Shown here in pieces: positions 32,898-42,228 of a stretch of 64,000 nucleotides of DNA (the first letter of the stretch is position 1; each line of letters begins with the position of its first letter). Under the pieces are notes generated by a model. It saw nothing but the letters and a program-made list of their open reading frames with translations, had not been told where the DNA came from and did no database searches. The stretch is from an uncultured Christensenella sp. (GTDB lineage: Bacteria > Bacillota > Clostridia > Christensenellales > UBA1242): the NCBI GenBank assembly GCA_910584295.1, contig CAJTYR010000001.1, forward strand, positions 62,001 through 126,000. The letters are read 5' to 3'. Position numbers and translations under genes: made by a program.

Positions 32898-32982
32898 TTT
32901 TCTCTCCTTTTGGGTTTCCCCTATATTTTTTTCTTTGGCGTTTAAGCCTATATATAATCAAGTTGCCTTGTTTATACCATTT

Positions 32983-34296
32983 CTAGAACATTCCTCTCAT
33001 CCCACGTCTTCCTTTGAGCTGTTTCATCATTTCTTTTGATTGCTCAAATTGACGAAGAAGCATGTTTACTTGCTGAATTGAAGTTCCGCTGCCATCAGCA
33101 ATACGCTTACGTCTGCTTGCTTTGATAAGGTCTGGATTAAGTCGTTCTTCTTTTGTCATACTTTGAATGATCGCTTTGTTGACTTCAAGTTGTTTTTCAT
33201 CAATTGTGATGCCTTTCATTTTTGTTGCCATTCCAGGAATCATTCCAAGAAGATCATTAATGTTACCCATTTTTTTGAGGCTTTCCATTTGTGTGAGATA
33301 GTCTTCAAAAGTGAAAGAGTTTTCTCTCAACTTTTCGGTCATCTTTTTTGCTTCTTCTTCAGTCACCGCTTGTTGTGCCTTTTCAATAAGCGATAACACA
33401 TCTCCCATGCCCAAAATTCTGCTTGCAATTCGGTCTGGATAGAAAGGTTCAAGATCTCCAATCTTTTCTCCAATTCCTGAAAATTTGATTGGTTTTCCGG
33501 TGATAGCTTTGATTGAAAGTGCCGCACCACCGCGAGTATCACCATCAAGTTTTGTAAGCACAACGCCAGTTATATCAAGATCATTGTTAAAACTTTCGCT
33601 GATTGTGACAGCATCTTGACCTGTCATGGAATCCACAACAAGCAAAATTTCCGTTGGCTTAACTTCTTTTTTGATCTCTTTTAGTTCTTGCATCAATTCT
33701 TCATTGATGTGAAGTCGACCTGCAGTGTCAATTATGACCGTGTCATAACCTTGTTTCTTTGCATGTTCAATTGCTTGTTTTGCTGTTTTGACTGGATTTT
33801 GAGTTCCTCTTTCAAAAACTTCAGCGTTTGCTGTCTTTCCAACAACTTGAAGTTGGTTGATGGCTGCCGGTCGATAGATATCACAAGCAACCAAAAGAGG
33901 TTTTTTTCCACTTTTTTTCAGATGATATGCAAGCTTTCCACACATTGTGGTTTTGCCCGCACCTTGGAGACCGCACATCATAATCACTGTTGGCGGATTT
34001 GAAGAGACTTGCAACTTTTGATTGTCAGAAGAAATTAAAGCAGTAAGTTCATCTCTTACAATTTTAATAACCATTTGACCAGGTGTCAGGCTTTTCATAA
34101 CCTCTTCACCCATTGCCTTTGCACTTACATCGCCAACAAATTTCTTTGCAACCAAATAGTTTACATCAGCTTCAAGCAATGCAACTCTTACTTCTCTCAT
34201 AGCTTCTTTGATTTCAAGTTCAGTAAGCCTCCCTCTTTTGGTAAGCTTTGAGAAAATGTGATTAAGTTTTTCTGATAATGATGAAAATAATGCCAT
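32983..34296 (-). CDS. ffh: Signal recognition particle protein Ffh
   Basis: 437 residues. N domain, G domain (G1 GLQGAGKTT, G3 DTAGRL, G4 TKLDGDTRGG) and a Met-rich M domain (about 300-437) ending QLKGRRGMRGMF. It binds signal sequences and the SRP RNA annotated at 6797-7064. Its ATG overlaps the last base of ylxM. Confidence 0.97.
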   Translation of the reverse strand: MALFSSLSEKLNHIFSKLTKRGRLTELEIKEAMREVRVALLEADVNYLVAKKFVGDVSAKAMGEEVMKSLTPGQMVIKIVRDELTALISSDNQKLQVSSNPPTVIMMCGLQGAGKTTMCGKLAYHLKKSGKKPLLVACDIYRPAAINQLQVVGKTANAEVFERGTQNPVKTAKQAIEHAKKQGYDTVIIDTAGRLHINEELMQELKEIKKEVKPTEILLVVDSMTGQDAVTISESFNNDLDITGVVLTKLDGDTRGGAALSIKAITGKPIKFSGIGEKIGDLEPFYPDRIASRILGMGDVLSLIEKAQQAVTEEEAKKMTEKLRENSFTFEDYLTQMESLKKMGNINDLLGMIPGMATKMKGITIDEKQLEVNKAIIQSMTKEERLNPDLIKASRRKRIADGSGTSIQQVNMLLRQFEQSKEMMKQLKGRRGMRGMF

Positions 34297-34625
34297 TAGA
34301 TTTCCTTTATTATTTCTTCAATTTTCTTTTTTACATCATCTAAGTTGTCCTCATGAAGCAAATCATTAAGTCTCCTTGAAATTTTTTCATTTCTTGCCCC
34401 AAATTTCAAAGCAACCTCATATTCATCAAGCTTTTGACAAGCTTTATCAATTGCATCAAGCACTGCTTGCCTTGAAATATTTTTTTCTTTTGCAATTTCT
34501 GCCAAAGTCATATTATACTCAAAATAAGCACTCATAATCCTTTGCCTGTCAGCACTTAAAAGTTTGCCATAAACATCAAAAAGTTTGCCATATTTGATGA
34601 AATCTTGCAGTGCAATTTTTGCCAT
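34296..34625 (-). CDS. ylxM: YlxM-type HTH protein of the SRP system
   Basis: 109 residues from ATG 34625 (GAGG 6 bases before). Sigma-70 region 4-like helix-turn-helix (LAEIAKEKNISRQAVLDAIDKACQKL). YlxM stimulates Ffh GTPase in streptococci. Always upstream of ffh in Firmicutes. Confidence 0.92.
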   Translation of the reverse strand: MAKIALQDFIKYGKLFDVYGKLLSADRQRIMSAYFEYNMTLAEIAKEKNISRQAVLDAIDKACQKLDEYEVALKFGARNEKISRRLNDLLHEDNLDDVKKKIEEIIKEI

Positions 34626-34666
34626 GTAGAACCTCATTTGTCAAGCAAAATCGCTTTACATTTTGT

Positions 34667-34695
34667 ATTTTACCATAACAAATATTTTTTTGCAA
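34667..34695 (-). promoter_or_regulatory. Promoter of ylxM-ffh
   Basis: TTGCAA (34690-34695), 17-base spacer, TAAAAT (34667-34672) on the minus strand. Confidence 0.7.
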
Positions 34696-34710
34696 GCAAA
34701 TTTTCCAAAT

Positions 34711-35820
34711 TTATGGCAAAAGATTTGAGATTATTGTGTTACTTAAATGGTAATATACCGAATTTAAAGTCACAACGTCTTGATTTTCCCTGATGATATC
34801 TTGCTGAAGATAATCTTTATAAAATTCGTTTTGGGTCAAATCGTAGCCCAACTTTTTTAAGTCTTTAAGATTGACGCCTTGTCTATTGCGTAGCCCAAGC
34901 ATAATCATTTCTTCCATGACTTCTGTATTTGTCAATTTCTCTTCTTCAACCTTGCCTTCTTCGTATCCGCTTATAGTCTCTGCATTAAAATATCTTCTTT
35001 CATCTTCAAAAGAGTGAGCCCCTAGTCCAAAACCTAAATAATCTCCTCGTTTCCAATAATTAAGATTATGTTGACTTTCAAAGCCATCATAAGCAAAGTT
35101 AGAAATCTCATATCTCTCCATTCCTTTGTCCACCAAATAATTGGAGAGTTTGTTAAATGCATCAATAGTTTCTTCGTCGGTCAAAGGCTTATATTTTTTG
35201 TTCTTAATCATTGAAAAGATTGGAGTATTTTCATAAACTTCAAGCAAATAACAAGATATATGCTTAACTCCCAAATCAAGAAGTTCCTTTGCATATCTAG
35301 ACAAATCTTTGCCAGTCTCTCCTTCAAGCCCAACAATCAAATCAGCTGAAACATTTGCAAAGTATTTTCTCACCATTTTAATTTTCTCAATCGCCATTTT
35401 GTGATTGTGTAATCTTCCAATTTTTTGAAGATTTTTATCTTTTAGCGATTGAACTCCAACACTGACACGATTTATACGAAGTTGTTTCCACATAAGAATT
35501 TTTTCTTCCGATATAGAATTTGGATTCGCTTCAATTGTAAATTCTGCGTTGTCAAAAATATTAAAATTTTCATAGAGACAATCCACAACTTTTTTAATCT
35601 GTTCTGGTGCTAAAATGCTTGGAGTTCCCCCTCCAATATAAATCGTCCTAACCGGTCTGTCTGTCTTTCTTTTTTCTATCTCGCTGCACAAAAGATCAAT
35701 ATATTTATCAATCTCTTTGGTCGCAGCACAAAAAGAGGCAAAAGCACAATAGTTGCATTTTTGCTCACAAAATGGAATGTGAATGTAAATAGAAATTTCA
35801 TTATTTCTTTCTTTGCTCAA
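34711..35820 (-). CDS. hemW: Radical SAM heme chaperone HemW
   Basis: 369 residues if it starts at TTG 35820, 6 bases after a strong AAGGAG; an ATG at 35862 overlapping lepA by 14 bases has no good site and is less likely. Radical SAM cluster C-x3-C-x2-C in IPFCEQKCNYCAF; then GGGTPSIL and VGVQSL. C-terminal HemW domain with LGLGAHSF-type FGLGAHSF. HemW inserts heme into respiratory proteins. It follows lepA as in many Firmicutes. Confidence 0.9.
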   Translation of the reverse strand: MSKERNNEISIYIHIPFCEQKCNYCAFASFCAATKEIDKYIDLLCSEIEKRKTDRPVRTIYIGGGTPSILAPEQIKKVVDCLYENFNIFDNAEFTIEANPNSISEEKILMWKQLRINRVSVGVQSLKDKNLQKIGRLHNHKMAIEKIKMVRKYFANVSADLIVGLEGETGKDLSRYAKELLDLGVKHISCYLLEVYENTPIFSMIKNKKYKPLTDEETIDAFNKLSNYLVDKGMERYEISNFAYDGFESQHNLNYWKRGDYLGFGLGAHSFEDERRYFNAETISGYEEGKVEEEKLTNTEVMEEMIMLGLRNRQGVNLKDLKKLGYDLTQNEFYKDYLQQDIIRENQDVVTLNSVYYHLSNTIISNLLP

Positions 35821-35848
35821 TTTCAACTCCTTAAATATTTTAAAGCCA

Positions 35849-37654
35849 CTATTGACGCTCATCCAGTTTAAGGATACTCATAAATGCTTCAGAAGGGATT
35901 TCAACAGAGCCAATCTTTCTCATTCTCTTCTTTCCTTCTTTTTGCTTTTCAAGAAGTTTTCTCTTTCTTGTGACATCTCCGCCATAACACTTGGCAAGCA
36001 CATCTTTTCTCATTGCAGAAATTGTTTCTCTTGCAATAATTTTATTTCCAATGCAGGCTTGAATTGGCACTTCAAAAAGTTGACGAGGAATGATTTTCTT
36101 AAGTTTTTCCGTAAGTTCTCTTCCTCGATTATAAGCGTTGTCTTTATGCACAATAAGTGACAATGCATCACACTTATCACCATTGAGCATCAAATCAACT
36201 CTGACAAGGTCAGCACGCTCAAAGCCTGCCAGCTCATAATCAAAACTTGCATAACCTTTAGTCCTTGACTTAAGACTATCAAAAAAGTCATAAATAATTT
36301 CGCCAAGAGGCAAAGTATAGTCAATTTGAACTCTTTTTTTATCAATGTATTGCATGTTTTTGTATATGCCACGCTTATTTTGGCAAAGTTCCATAATCGC
36401 ACCAACATATTCTGGCGGAGTGAAGATGTTGACTTTGACAATAGGCTCATCAATATGGTCAATTTCAACAGTAGGTGGAAGATTTGAAGGATTTGAAACT
36501 TCAATCATATCACCATTGGTCTTGTAAACATTGTAAGACACGCTTGGTGCTGTCGTGATAATATCAAGATTAAATTCTCTCTCTAATCTTTCAGTGATGA
36601 TTTCAAGATGTAAAAGCCCCAAAAAGCCACAGCGAAAACCATATCCCAAAGCAGAAGAAACCTCTGGAGAAAATTGAAGACTTGCATCGTTGAGTTTAAG
36701 TTTTTCTAAGCTATCTTTCAGTTCATTATATTTTGCACCATCAACAGGAAAAATCCCACAAAAAACAACAGGTTGAACAGTCTTATATCCATCCAATGGT
36801 TTGTCAATTGGATTTTCCGCACTTGTGACAGTGTCGCCCACTCTGACATCAGAAATCGTCTTTATTGAAGCTGCAATATAACCTACATCTCCAGCAGATA
36901 AATATTGAACCTGCTTCGTGTTAGGCACAAAAATTCCAACCTCAGTGACATCAAAAGTTTTGCCAGTCTGCATCATCAAAATCTTGTCACCAGCTTTCAC
37001 CATTCCGTCAAAAACACGAACAAGACAAATTGCACCTTTAAAATTGTCATAATGACTGTCAAATATAAGACATTTAAGTTGTTTCTTTTCATCACCAATT
37101 GGTGCTGGAATTTGTGTGATAACAGCCTTAAGAACATCCTCAATGTTTCTGCCCTCTTTTGCTGAAATACAAGGACAGTTCTCTGCATCAAAACCAATCA
37201 ATTCTTCAATTTCTTCCTTAACTTCCTCCACTCGAGCAGAAGGCAAATCAATCTTGTTGATGACAGGCAATGTTTCCAAATTGTTGTCAATTGCAAGATA
37301 AGTGTTTGCAAGTGTCTGTGCCTCAACTCCTTGGGAAGCATCCACCAAAAGAATTGCACCTTCACAAGCTGCAAGAGAACGAGAAACTTCATAAGTGAAA
37401 TCAACATGTCCTGGGGTATCAATCAAATTGAGTGTGTATTCCTTCCCCTCAAACTCATAAATCAATCTTGTAGGGGCAAGTTTGATTGTAATGCCTTTTT
37501 CACGCTCTAGTTCCATACTGTCCAAAATTTGATTTTGCATATCTCTTTTTGTCACAGTGCCAGTCATTTCAATAAGTCTGTCCGCCAACGTACTTTTGCC
37601 ATGATCAATATGCGCGATTATGCAAAAATTTCTAATTAAACTTAAATCTTTCAA
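35849..37654 (-). CDS. lepA: Elongation factor 4 (LepA)
   Basis: 601 residues if started at TTG 37654, which follows GGGAGAGG; a TTG 18 bases upstream is weaker. GTPase motifs AHIDHGKST, DTPGHVDF, NKIDLPSA; C-terminal LepA-specific domain with KCYGGDVTRKRKLLEKQKEGKKRM. EF4 binds the ribosome and affects biogenesis and translation under stress. Family length is about 600. Confidence 0.96.
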   Translation of the reverse strand: MKDLSLIRNFCIIAHIDHGKSTLADRLIEMTGTVTKRDMQNQILDSMELEREKGITIKLAPTRLIYEFEGKEYTLNLIDTPGHVDFTYEVSRSLAACEGAILLVDASQGVEAQTLANTYLAIDNNLETLPVINKIDLPSARVEEVKEEIEELIGFDAENCPCISAKEGRNIEDVLKAVITQIPAPIGDEKKQLKCLIFDSHYDNFKGAICLVRVFDGMVKAGDKILMMQTGKTFDVTEVGIFVPNTKQVQYLSAGDVGYIAASIKTISDVRVGDTVTSAENPIDKPLDGYKTVQPVVFCGIFPVDGAKYNELKDSLEKLKLNDASLQFSPEVSSALGYGFRCGFLGLLHLEIITERLEREFNLDIITTAPSVSYNVYKTNGDMIEVSNPSNLPPTVEIDHIDEPIVKVNIFTPPEYVGAIMELCQNKRGIYKNMQYIDKKRVQIDYTLPLGEIIYDFFDSLKSRTKGYASFDYELAGFERADLVRVDLMLNGDKCDALSLIVHKDNAYNRGRELTEKLKKIIPRQLFEVPIQACIGNKIIARETISAMRKDVLAKCYGGDVTRKRKLLEKQKEGKKRMRKIGSVEIPSEAFMSILKLDERQ

Positions 37655-37687
37655 AAGCCTCTCCCAATGCAAATTTTCTATGCTTCA

Positions 37688-37717
37688 ATTATACATCACA
37701 AATGTCATATCAAGCAA
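37688..37717 (-). promoter_or_regulatory. Promoter of lepA-hemW
   Basis: TTGCTT (37712-37717), 18-base spacer, TATAAT (37688-37693) on the minus strand. Confidence 0.65.
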
Positions 37718-37736
37718 ACAATTTCAACAAACAAAA

Positions 37737-37759
37737 AACCACTTTAATCTAAAGTGGTT
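37737..37759 (-). terminator. Terminator of efp
   Basis: AACCACTTTA, GAT loop, TAAAGTGGTT then TTTT on the minus strand. Confidence 0.85.
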
Positions 37760-37781
37760 AATTTTTATAAAGGATTTTGGA

Positions 37782-38342
37782 TTACTTAACTTTTTCCATG
37801 TATGATCCATCTCTTGTGTCAACACGAATCATATCACCAATGTTAACAAAAAGTGGAACACGAATAACATAACCAGTTGAAAGAGTCGCAGGCTTTTGAG
37901 AAGCTTTTGATGTATCTCCTTGAATTCCAGGTTCTGTGTCCACAACTTCAAGTTCAACAAATGTTGGTGGATAAACCGCAAAAGGAACCCCCTTATAGAT
38001 ATACATTGTTGTAGGCATATTTTCAGTGACAAAGTTGAGAGCATCTGCAACAGACTCCTTGTTGAGTGGCATTTGCTCATATGTTTCATTGTCCATGAAA
38101 TAATAAAGTTCTCCATCATTGTAAAGATAAAGCATTTCTTTCTTTTCAATCACAGCATCTTGAAATTTGTCGGAAGGATTGAAAGTATCTTCCTTCACTT
38201 GTCCTGTCATAACGTTTTTAATCTTTGCTCTTACAAATGGTGAACCTTTCCCAGGTTTAACATGCAAAAAGTCAATAACATTATAGACATTTCCATCCAT
38301 TTCAAAAGTTGTACCTTTTCTAAATTCTCCAGCTGAAACCAT
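37782..38342 (-). CDS. efp: Elongation factor P
   Basis: 186 residues. N-terminal KOW-like domain with the modification loop HVKPGKGSPFVRAK (Lys at the tip, PGKG), two OB domains and C-terminal VIRVPLFVNIGDMIRVDTRDGSYMEK. It rescues ribosomes stalled at polyproline. Monocistronic. Confidence 0.97.
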   Translation of the reverse strand: MVSAGEFRKGTTFEMDGNVYNVIDFLHVKPGKGSPFVRAKIKNVMTGQVKEDTFNPSDKFQDAVIEKKEMLYLYNDGELYYFMDNETYEQMPLNKESVADALNFVTENMPTTMYIYKGVPFAVYPPTFVELEVVDTEPGIQGDTSKASQKPATLSTGYVIRVPLFVNIGDMIRVDTRDGSYMEKVK

Positions 38343-38400
38343 AAATTTTTCTCCTAATATTAATATTCAAAATTCGGGTAAATCCCCCAACTTCATGTTT

Positions 38401-38430
38401 ATTTTATCACACAAACACTGCCAGTTGCAA
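38401..38430 (-). promoter_or_regulatory. Promoter of efp
   Basis: TTGCAA (38425-38430), 18-base spacer, TAAAAT (38401-38406) on the minus strand. The rest of 38343-38540 is AT-rich and shows nothing else firm. Confidence 0.65.
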
Positions 38431-38540
38431 GCCATTTTTTAAAAAAAATCAGCAATGAATTGTTCATATTTAAATAAAAATCAAGGAAACTTTAAAAATA
38501 AAACAATTTTCATGAAAAATATGTTATATTTGCTTTGATT

Positions 38541-39422
38541 TTATTTTCTGATTGCATCCATATAGATTTTTTTCATAATAACACTGTCTTTTGCTTGAGT
38601 TTCATTTGATTCGCAAATAATATGGAAATCCAAATTATTTTTCAAAATTACTTCGCAAAGAGGTTCAAATTCTGGACCATAAACATCATCTTCAAAAGTC
38701 AAATGACGAATCTCACCCTTGTCACCATATTGAATTTTTGAAAAATGAACATGGGCATTTTTTGTCCGCCATTCCCCCAGTTTTTCAAATGAATAGTCCA
38801 CAATCTTTTGAAAATCAACTGCGGTTTTCAAAGAACCTTGTGTGAAAGCATTGATATGACCAAAATCAAAAGTTGGCAAAAGTTTGTCTGAAATTGTGCA
38901 AAGGTCAATTATTTCTTTATATGTGCCAATTTGCATACTTTTTCCCATAGTTTCTGGACAGATAAACATATCATCATCCAATTCCTTTTCAATTTCTGGC
39001 ATAAATTCTTCAAATCGAGTTCTCATAAGAGCCACGGCATCCTCACGTGAAGATTTTCCGCAAGACCCGGCATGAAAAACCATTCTTTTTGCACCAAAAG
39101 CTTTCATAAACTTGATGCCAGTTTTGATGTAACCCAATGATTTTTCATACATAACAGGATCTGGATTTGCAAAATTAATGAAATATGGTGCATGAATTGA
39201 CATCTCAATGCCAAAATCAGCAAAAACTTTTCCAATTTCTTCTGCTTTTTCACTTGTCATTCGAAAGCCTTGTCCAAAACTATATTCAAAAAGGTCAAGA
39301 CCTCCATCAAAAAGCCCATGTCCTTGCTCGCTTAACCATTTTGGTGCTTCAAGCGTGCTTTTGTGCCCCTCTTCATAAAAAGCCAAACTATTTCCAGCAG
39401 GTCCAAACAAAACTTTACTCAT
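38541..39422 (-). CDS. nfo: Endonuclease IV (AP endonuclease) family
   Basis: 293 residues, TIM-barrel. Metal-site motifs in order: SIHAPYFINFANPD, VFHAGSCG, ICPETMGK, TFDFGHINA, HVHFSKIQYGDKGEIRH, ICESNETQ. These correspond to the trinuclear zinc ligands of Nfo. The enzyme cleaves at abasic sites. Start ATG 39422 behind AAGGAG. Confidence 0.9.
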   Translation of the reverse strand: MSKVLFGPAGNSLAFYEEGHKSTLEAPKWLSEQGHGLFDGGLDLFEYSFGQGFRMTSEKAEEIGKVFADFGIEMSIHAPYFINFANPDPVMYEKSLGYIKTGIKFMKAFGAKRMVFHAGSCGKSSREDAVALMRTRFEEFMPEIEKELDDDMFICPETMGKSMQIGTYKEIIDLCTISDKLLPTFDFGHINAFTQGSLKTAVDFQKIVDYSFEKLGEWRTKNAHVHFSKIQYGDKGEIRHLTFEDDVYGPEFEPLCEVILKNNLDFHIICESNETQAKDSVIMKKIYMDAIRK

Positions 39423-39431
39423 ATTTTCTCC

Positions 39432-40298
39432 TTAAAACAATCTCAACCAAAAAGAAAGAAGACCATCCTCAACTGTCCCTGTTCCAAGAAACTCATCTTT
39501 TTTGAAAAGTTTATATTTCCCATCTTGTTGATTGATTTTGATTTTCTGTCCATTACAAAGTTTTTCAAATTCATTTTCATTAAGCAAAATTTGAGAAAAA
39601 TCAAAAACCTTTTCTGTTGAAATTATTGAAAAATCTCCTTTTTCAATTTGCTCAATTGAAAAAGCGTCTTTAAGCATAAATCCACCACATCTAGTGCGTA
39701 TTATGCATTGCATACTACCATAAGTACCAATAAGAGTTGCTAAATCTCTGCACAAACTTCTTATGTATGTCCCACTTGAGCATGTGACAGAAAAACGAAA
39801 TTTATTTTTATCTATCTTTTCCAAAACTTCAAAATCAAAAATTTCAACCTCTTTTGGAGTAAGAGCAACTTGCTCTCCTCTCCTTGCACTCTTATAAGCA
39901 GATTGCCCATTAACCTTTTTTGCAGAATATTGTGGTGGCATCTGCATGTATTTGCCAATCATTCTTTTGCATGCTTCTTTCACTTCGTTTTCACTGATGT
40001 CACATTCTTTCTGCTTTAAAACCTTTCCAGAGGTGTCAAGTGTGTCTGTTTCGAATCCAAAAATAAAGACCGTCTCATAAGACTTATCTTTGTTTAAGAA
40101 GAAATCAAACAATTTTGTTGCATTGTTAACAGTGACAGGAAGAAGTCCCTCTCCTTCCAAATCCAAAGTTCCCAAATGCCCACACTTTTTTGCTCCCAAT
40201 TTAAATTTGATAATGTTGACAGCTTTGTTTGATGACATACCAACAGGTTTATTGACCAAAACAATCCCACTTTTTGTTGTAAGAATTTGCCTAGACAT
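39432..40298 (-). CDS. truB: tRNA pseudouridine-55 synthase TruB
   Basis: 288 residues. GIVLVNKPVGMSSNKAVN, catalytic Asp in KCGHLGTLDLEGEGLLPV (GTLD, where GTLDP is usual), YIRSLCRDLA, and RTRCGGF. The replacement of the Pro and Ala after the Asp (LDLEGEG for LDPxAxG) is unusual. Its ATG overlaps the nrnA stop by 8 bases. ribF, usually next, is not here. Confidence 0.93.
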   Translation of the reverse strand: MSRQILTTKSGIVLVNKPVGMSSNKAVNIIKFKLGAKKCGHLGTLDLEGEGLLPVTVNNATKLFDFFLNKDKSYETVFIFGFETDTLDTSGKVLKQKECDISENEVKEACKRMIGKYMQMPPQYSAKKVNGQSAYKSARRGEQVALTPKEVEIFDFEVLEKIDKNKFRFSVTCSSGTYIRSLCRDLATLIGTYGSMQCIIRTRCGGFMLKDAFSIEQIEKGDFSIISTEKVFDFSQILLNENEFEKLCNGQKIKINQQDGKYKLFKKDEFLGTGTVEDGLLSFWLRLF

Positions 40299-41259
40299 TC
40301 AAAACCTCACAAATCCAACCTTTAACAGTCTTTTTAACTTGAGATGCCTTAATTTCATTTATAAAAGCCGAGGCATTTTTATGTCCACCACCTCCCATTT
40401 TCAATGCAAAAGGAAAGATATCAAGCTCTGGAGCGCTTCTCATACTAAATTTAAAGACATTTGGTTTGATTTCATAGGAAAGCAATGTCCACTTAACTCC
40501 CTTTATGTTGAGAAGAGAATTTGAAAACATTTTTACATCATCTGCTGTCACACCAAGTTTTTTCATAGCTTTAAGAGAAAAAACAACCAAAACAACTTTT
40601 CCATCAGCAAAATAAGAGAGGTTTGAATATAAAAATTTCGTCAGCGCTATTTCTTTTTGAGAAATCGTCCTAAACATCTTGTTGTATATTCCAACATAAT
40701 CAATTCCACATTCAATCAAGCTTTTTGCGTCGTCAAAGACTTCACCAAGACCAGCAAGAAACATAAATCTGTCAGTGTCACCAACCAGACCTGTATAAAG
40801 ATATTCCGCAGTTTGTTTGCTTGGTTTTTGTCCAATTTCTTTGAAAAGATCCAAAACAAGTTGACTTGCAGAAGCCTTATGAAGAATTCGATAGTTTTTT
40901 GTTGGAACAATTTCCTTTTCATCAAGCATGTGATGATCGATAACAATCACATTCCTACACTTTTTAAATTCCTCAACAAAACATTTGTCCAGCCTGTCTT
41001 CGACATGCAAATCCATAAGAATCACCAAATCATAAACACTAGCAACAAACTGCCCTTTAAATTCATTCATTGGAAAAAGACTTGCCACATATTCTCCATA
41101 TCGAGCACTAAATACATCTGCATTTTTGTCAAAATGACGGCAAAAATCTCTCATGCCCAACATACTTCCACATGCATCTGGATCAGGCTCTATATGGGCA
41201 AAAATTGCAATTTTTTTTGCTTTTTGAATTTTTTGAATAATTTGTTTATTCGTTATCAT
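40291..41259 (-). CDS. nrnA: DHH-family oligoribonuclease/pAp phosphatase NrnA
   Basis: 322 residues. DHH phosphoesterase motifs: HIEPDPDACGS, MDLHVED, VIDHHMLDE, VGDTDRF; DHHA1 domain with GGGGHKNASAFI near the end. NrnA degrades nano-RNAs and pAp. It overlaps rbfA by 14 bases and truB by 8, so all three are coupled. Confidence 0.94.
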   Translation of the reverse strand: MITNKQIIQKIQKAKKIAIFAHIEPDPDACGSMLGMRDFCRHFDKNADVFSARYGEYVASLFPMNEFKGQFVASVYDLVILMDLHVEDRLDKCFVEEFKKCRNVIVIDHHMLDEKEIVPTKNYRILHKASASQLVLDLFKEIGQKPSKQTAEYLYTGLVGDTDRFMFLAGLGEVFDDAKSLIECGIDYVGIYNKMFRTISQKEIALTKFLYSNLSYFADGKVVLVVFSLKAMKKLGVTADDVKMFSNSLLNIKGVKWTLLSYEIKPNVFKFSMRSAPELDIFPFALKMGGGGHKNASAFINEIKASQVKKTVKGWICEVLNV

Positions 41260-41617
41260 CAGTTTGTTCTTCCTTTGGAATGTTTAAGGTTTTCAAAATT
41301 TCTTCCACTCTCATGGAATTTAAAGCACTCTTATCAACCACAAAATTGATTTTTGGAACTTGTGGCATGTCAACCATCTTTGCAAGTTCTCTTTTTATGA
41401 ATCCCTCACTTGATTGCAACACCCTTGTCACATTTTCAACATCTTTCAAATCAAGCACACTCACCCTAGCCTTGCAAAATTTGAAGTCCGGAGTCACATT
41501 AACCTCTGTTATGCTGACAATCTTGTTGACTCTTGGATCATTCATTTTGTTTTTCACAATTTCAATAAGACATCTTTGAATCTCACTGTTTGCCCTTTCA
41601 ATTCTGTTATTTGCCAT
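41246..41617 (-). CDS. rbfA: Ribosome-binding factor A
   Basis: 123 residues from ATG 41617 behind AGGAGAGA. Starts NRIERANSEIQRCLIEIV; VSITEVNVTPDFKFCKARVSV and KINFVVDKSALNSMRVEEIL are the KH-type RbfA core. It matures the 5' end of 16S rRNA. Canonical order rbfA-nrnA-truB. Confidence 0.95.
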   Translation of the reverse strand: MANNRIERANSEIQRCLIEIVKNKMNDPRVNKIVSITEVNVTPDFKFCKARVSVLDLKDVENVTRVLQSSEGFIKRELAKMVDMPQVPKINFVVDKSALNSMRVEEILKTLNIPKEEQTDDNE

Positions 41618-41633
41618 TCTATCTCTCCTATTA

Positions 41634-42155
41634 TTATTTTGTTTTTCTTTGTACGCTTTCAACAACATTGTTTTTGTAGATAACTATTTCATCAAAACCT
41701 TCTTCCAGTTTTGGAAAGTTTTCTCTTATTTCTCTCTCATTGAAAGAAGCGACCTTTTCTGGGTTTTCTATTTTGTGAATAAATGGATCTCTTTTTTCTC
41801 TATCCTTAACCCTTTGAACACAAATCTCCTTATCAGTCAGAAGCACTCTTCCAGTCACATAACAATCATATTTTTCAGTAATCTTAAAATATTGATCTCT
41901 TTTGATTGTGTTGACACCATCAAGAATAACATTTTTGCCAACTTTCAAAAAATCTTCAAATCGTTTTCGAAGCTCCCCATAAACAATTTGGTTTGTTTTG
42001 AAATTGTATTCATTTGGCAAATATCCAGAATCCACAAGTTCCTTTCTGATTTTATCACTGGAAAGAATGACCGCATCATTCTTTTCCGCAAGTTTTTTTG
42101 CCAATGTGGATTTTCCAGATCCAATCATGCCAATCATAATATCAACAGAAACCAT
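41634..42155 (-). CDS. P-loop kinase of the polynucleotide-kinase-like ATPase group
   Basis: 173 residues. Walker A GMIGSGKST at the N terminus, SSDKIRKELVD (a kinase DxxR feature), VILDGVNTIKRDQY as Walker B/second strand, RVKDREKRDPF as lid. Shape fits AAA_33/zeta-toxin-like small kinases that phosphorylate nucleic acid ends or small molecules. Substrate unknown. It sits between infB and rbfA, which are usually adjacent, and opens their new transcription unit. Confidence 0.75.
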   Translation of the reverse strand: MVSVDIMIGMIGSGKSTLAKKLAEKNDAVILSSDKIRKELVDSGYLPNEYNFKTNQIVYGELRKRFEDFLKVGKNVILDGVNTIKRDQYFKITEKYDCYVTGRVLLTDKEICVQRVKDREKRDPFIHKIENPEKVASFNEREIRENFPKLEEGFDEIVIYKNNVVESVQRKTK

Positions 42156-42170
42156 ATTTTCTCCTAAAAT

Positions 42171-42198
42171 ATTATAACCTAAAACAAATAATTTTCAA
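42171..42198 (-). promoter_or_regulatory. Promoter of the kinase-rbfA-nrnA-truB operon
   Basis: TTGAAA (42193-42198), 16-base spacer, TATAAT (42171-42176) on the minus strand, then AGGAG and ATG. Confidence 0.7.
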
Positions 42199-42202
42199 AG
42201 AA

Positions 42203-42228
42203 AAAAGAGATTAAATTTAATCTCTTTT
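42203..42228 (-). terminator. Terminator of the rimP-infB operon
   Basis: AAAAGAGATTAAA and TTTAATCTCTTTT form a perfect 13-base inverted repeat with T residues after it; the infB TAA stop lies within the left arm. Confidence 0.8.

Noticed and set aside
39690..39717. A stretch in truB resembling the third inverted-repeat copy (TATTATGCATTGCAT)
   Set aside because: It encodes a normally aligned part of TruB (MQCIIRTRCGG), so similarity is most likely chance.
40657..41349. A 230-codon plus-strand frame opposite nrnA and rbfA
   Set aside because: Shadow of conserved genes; composition is Phe/Asn-rich as expected from antisense of AT-rich coding DNA.
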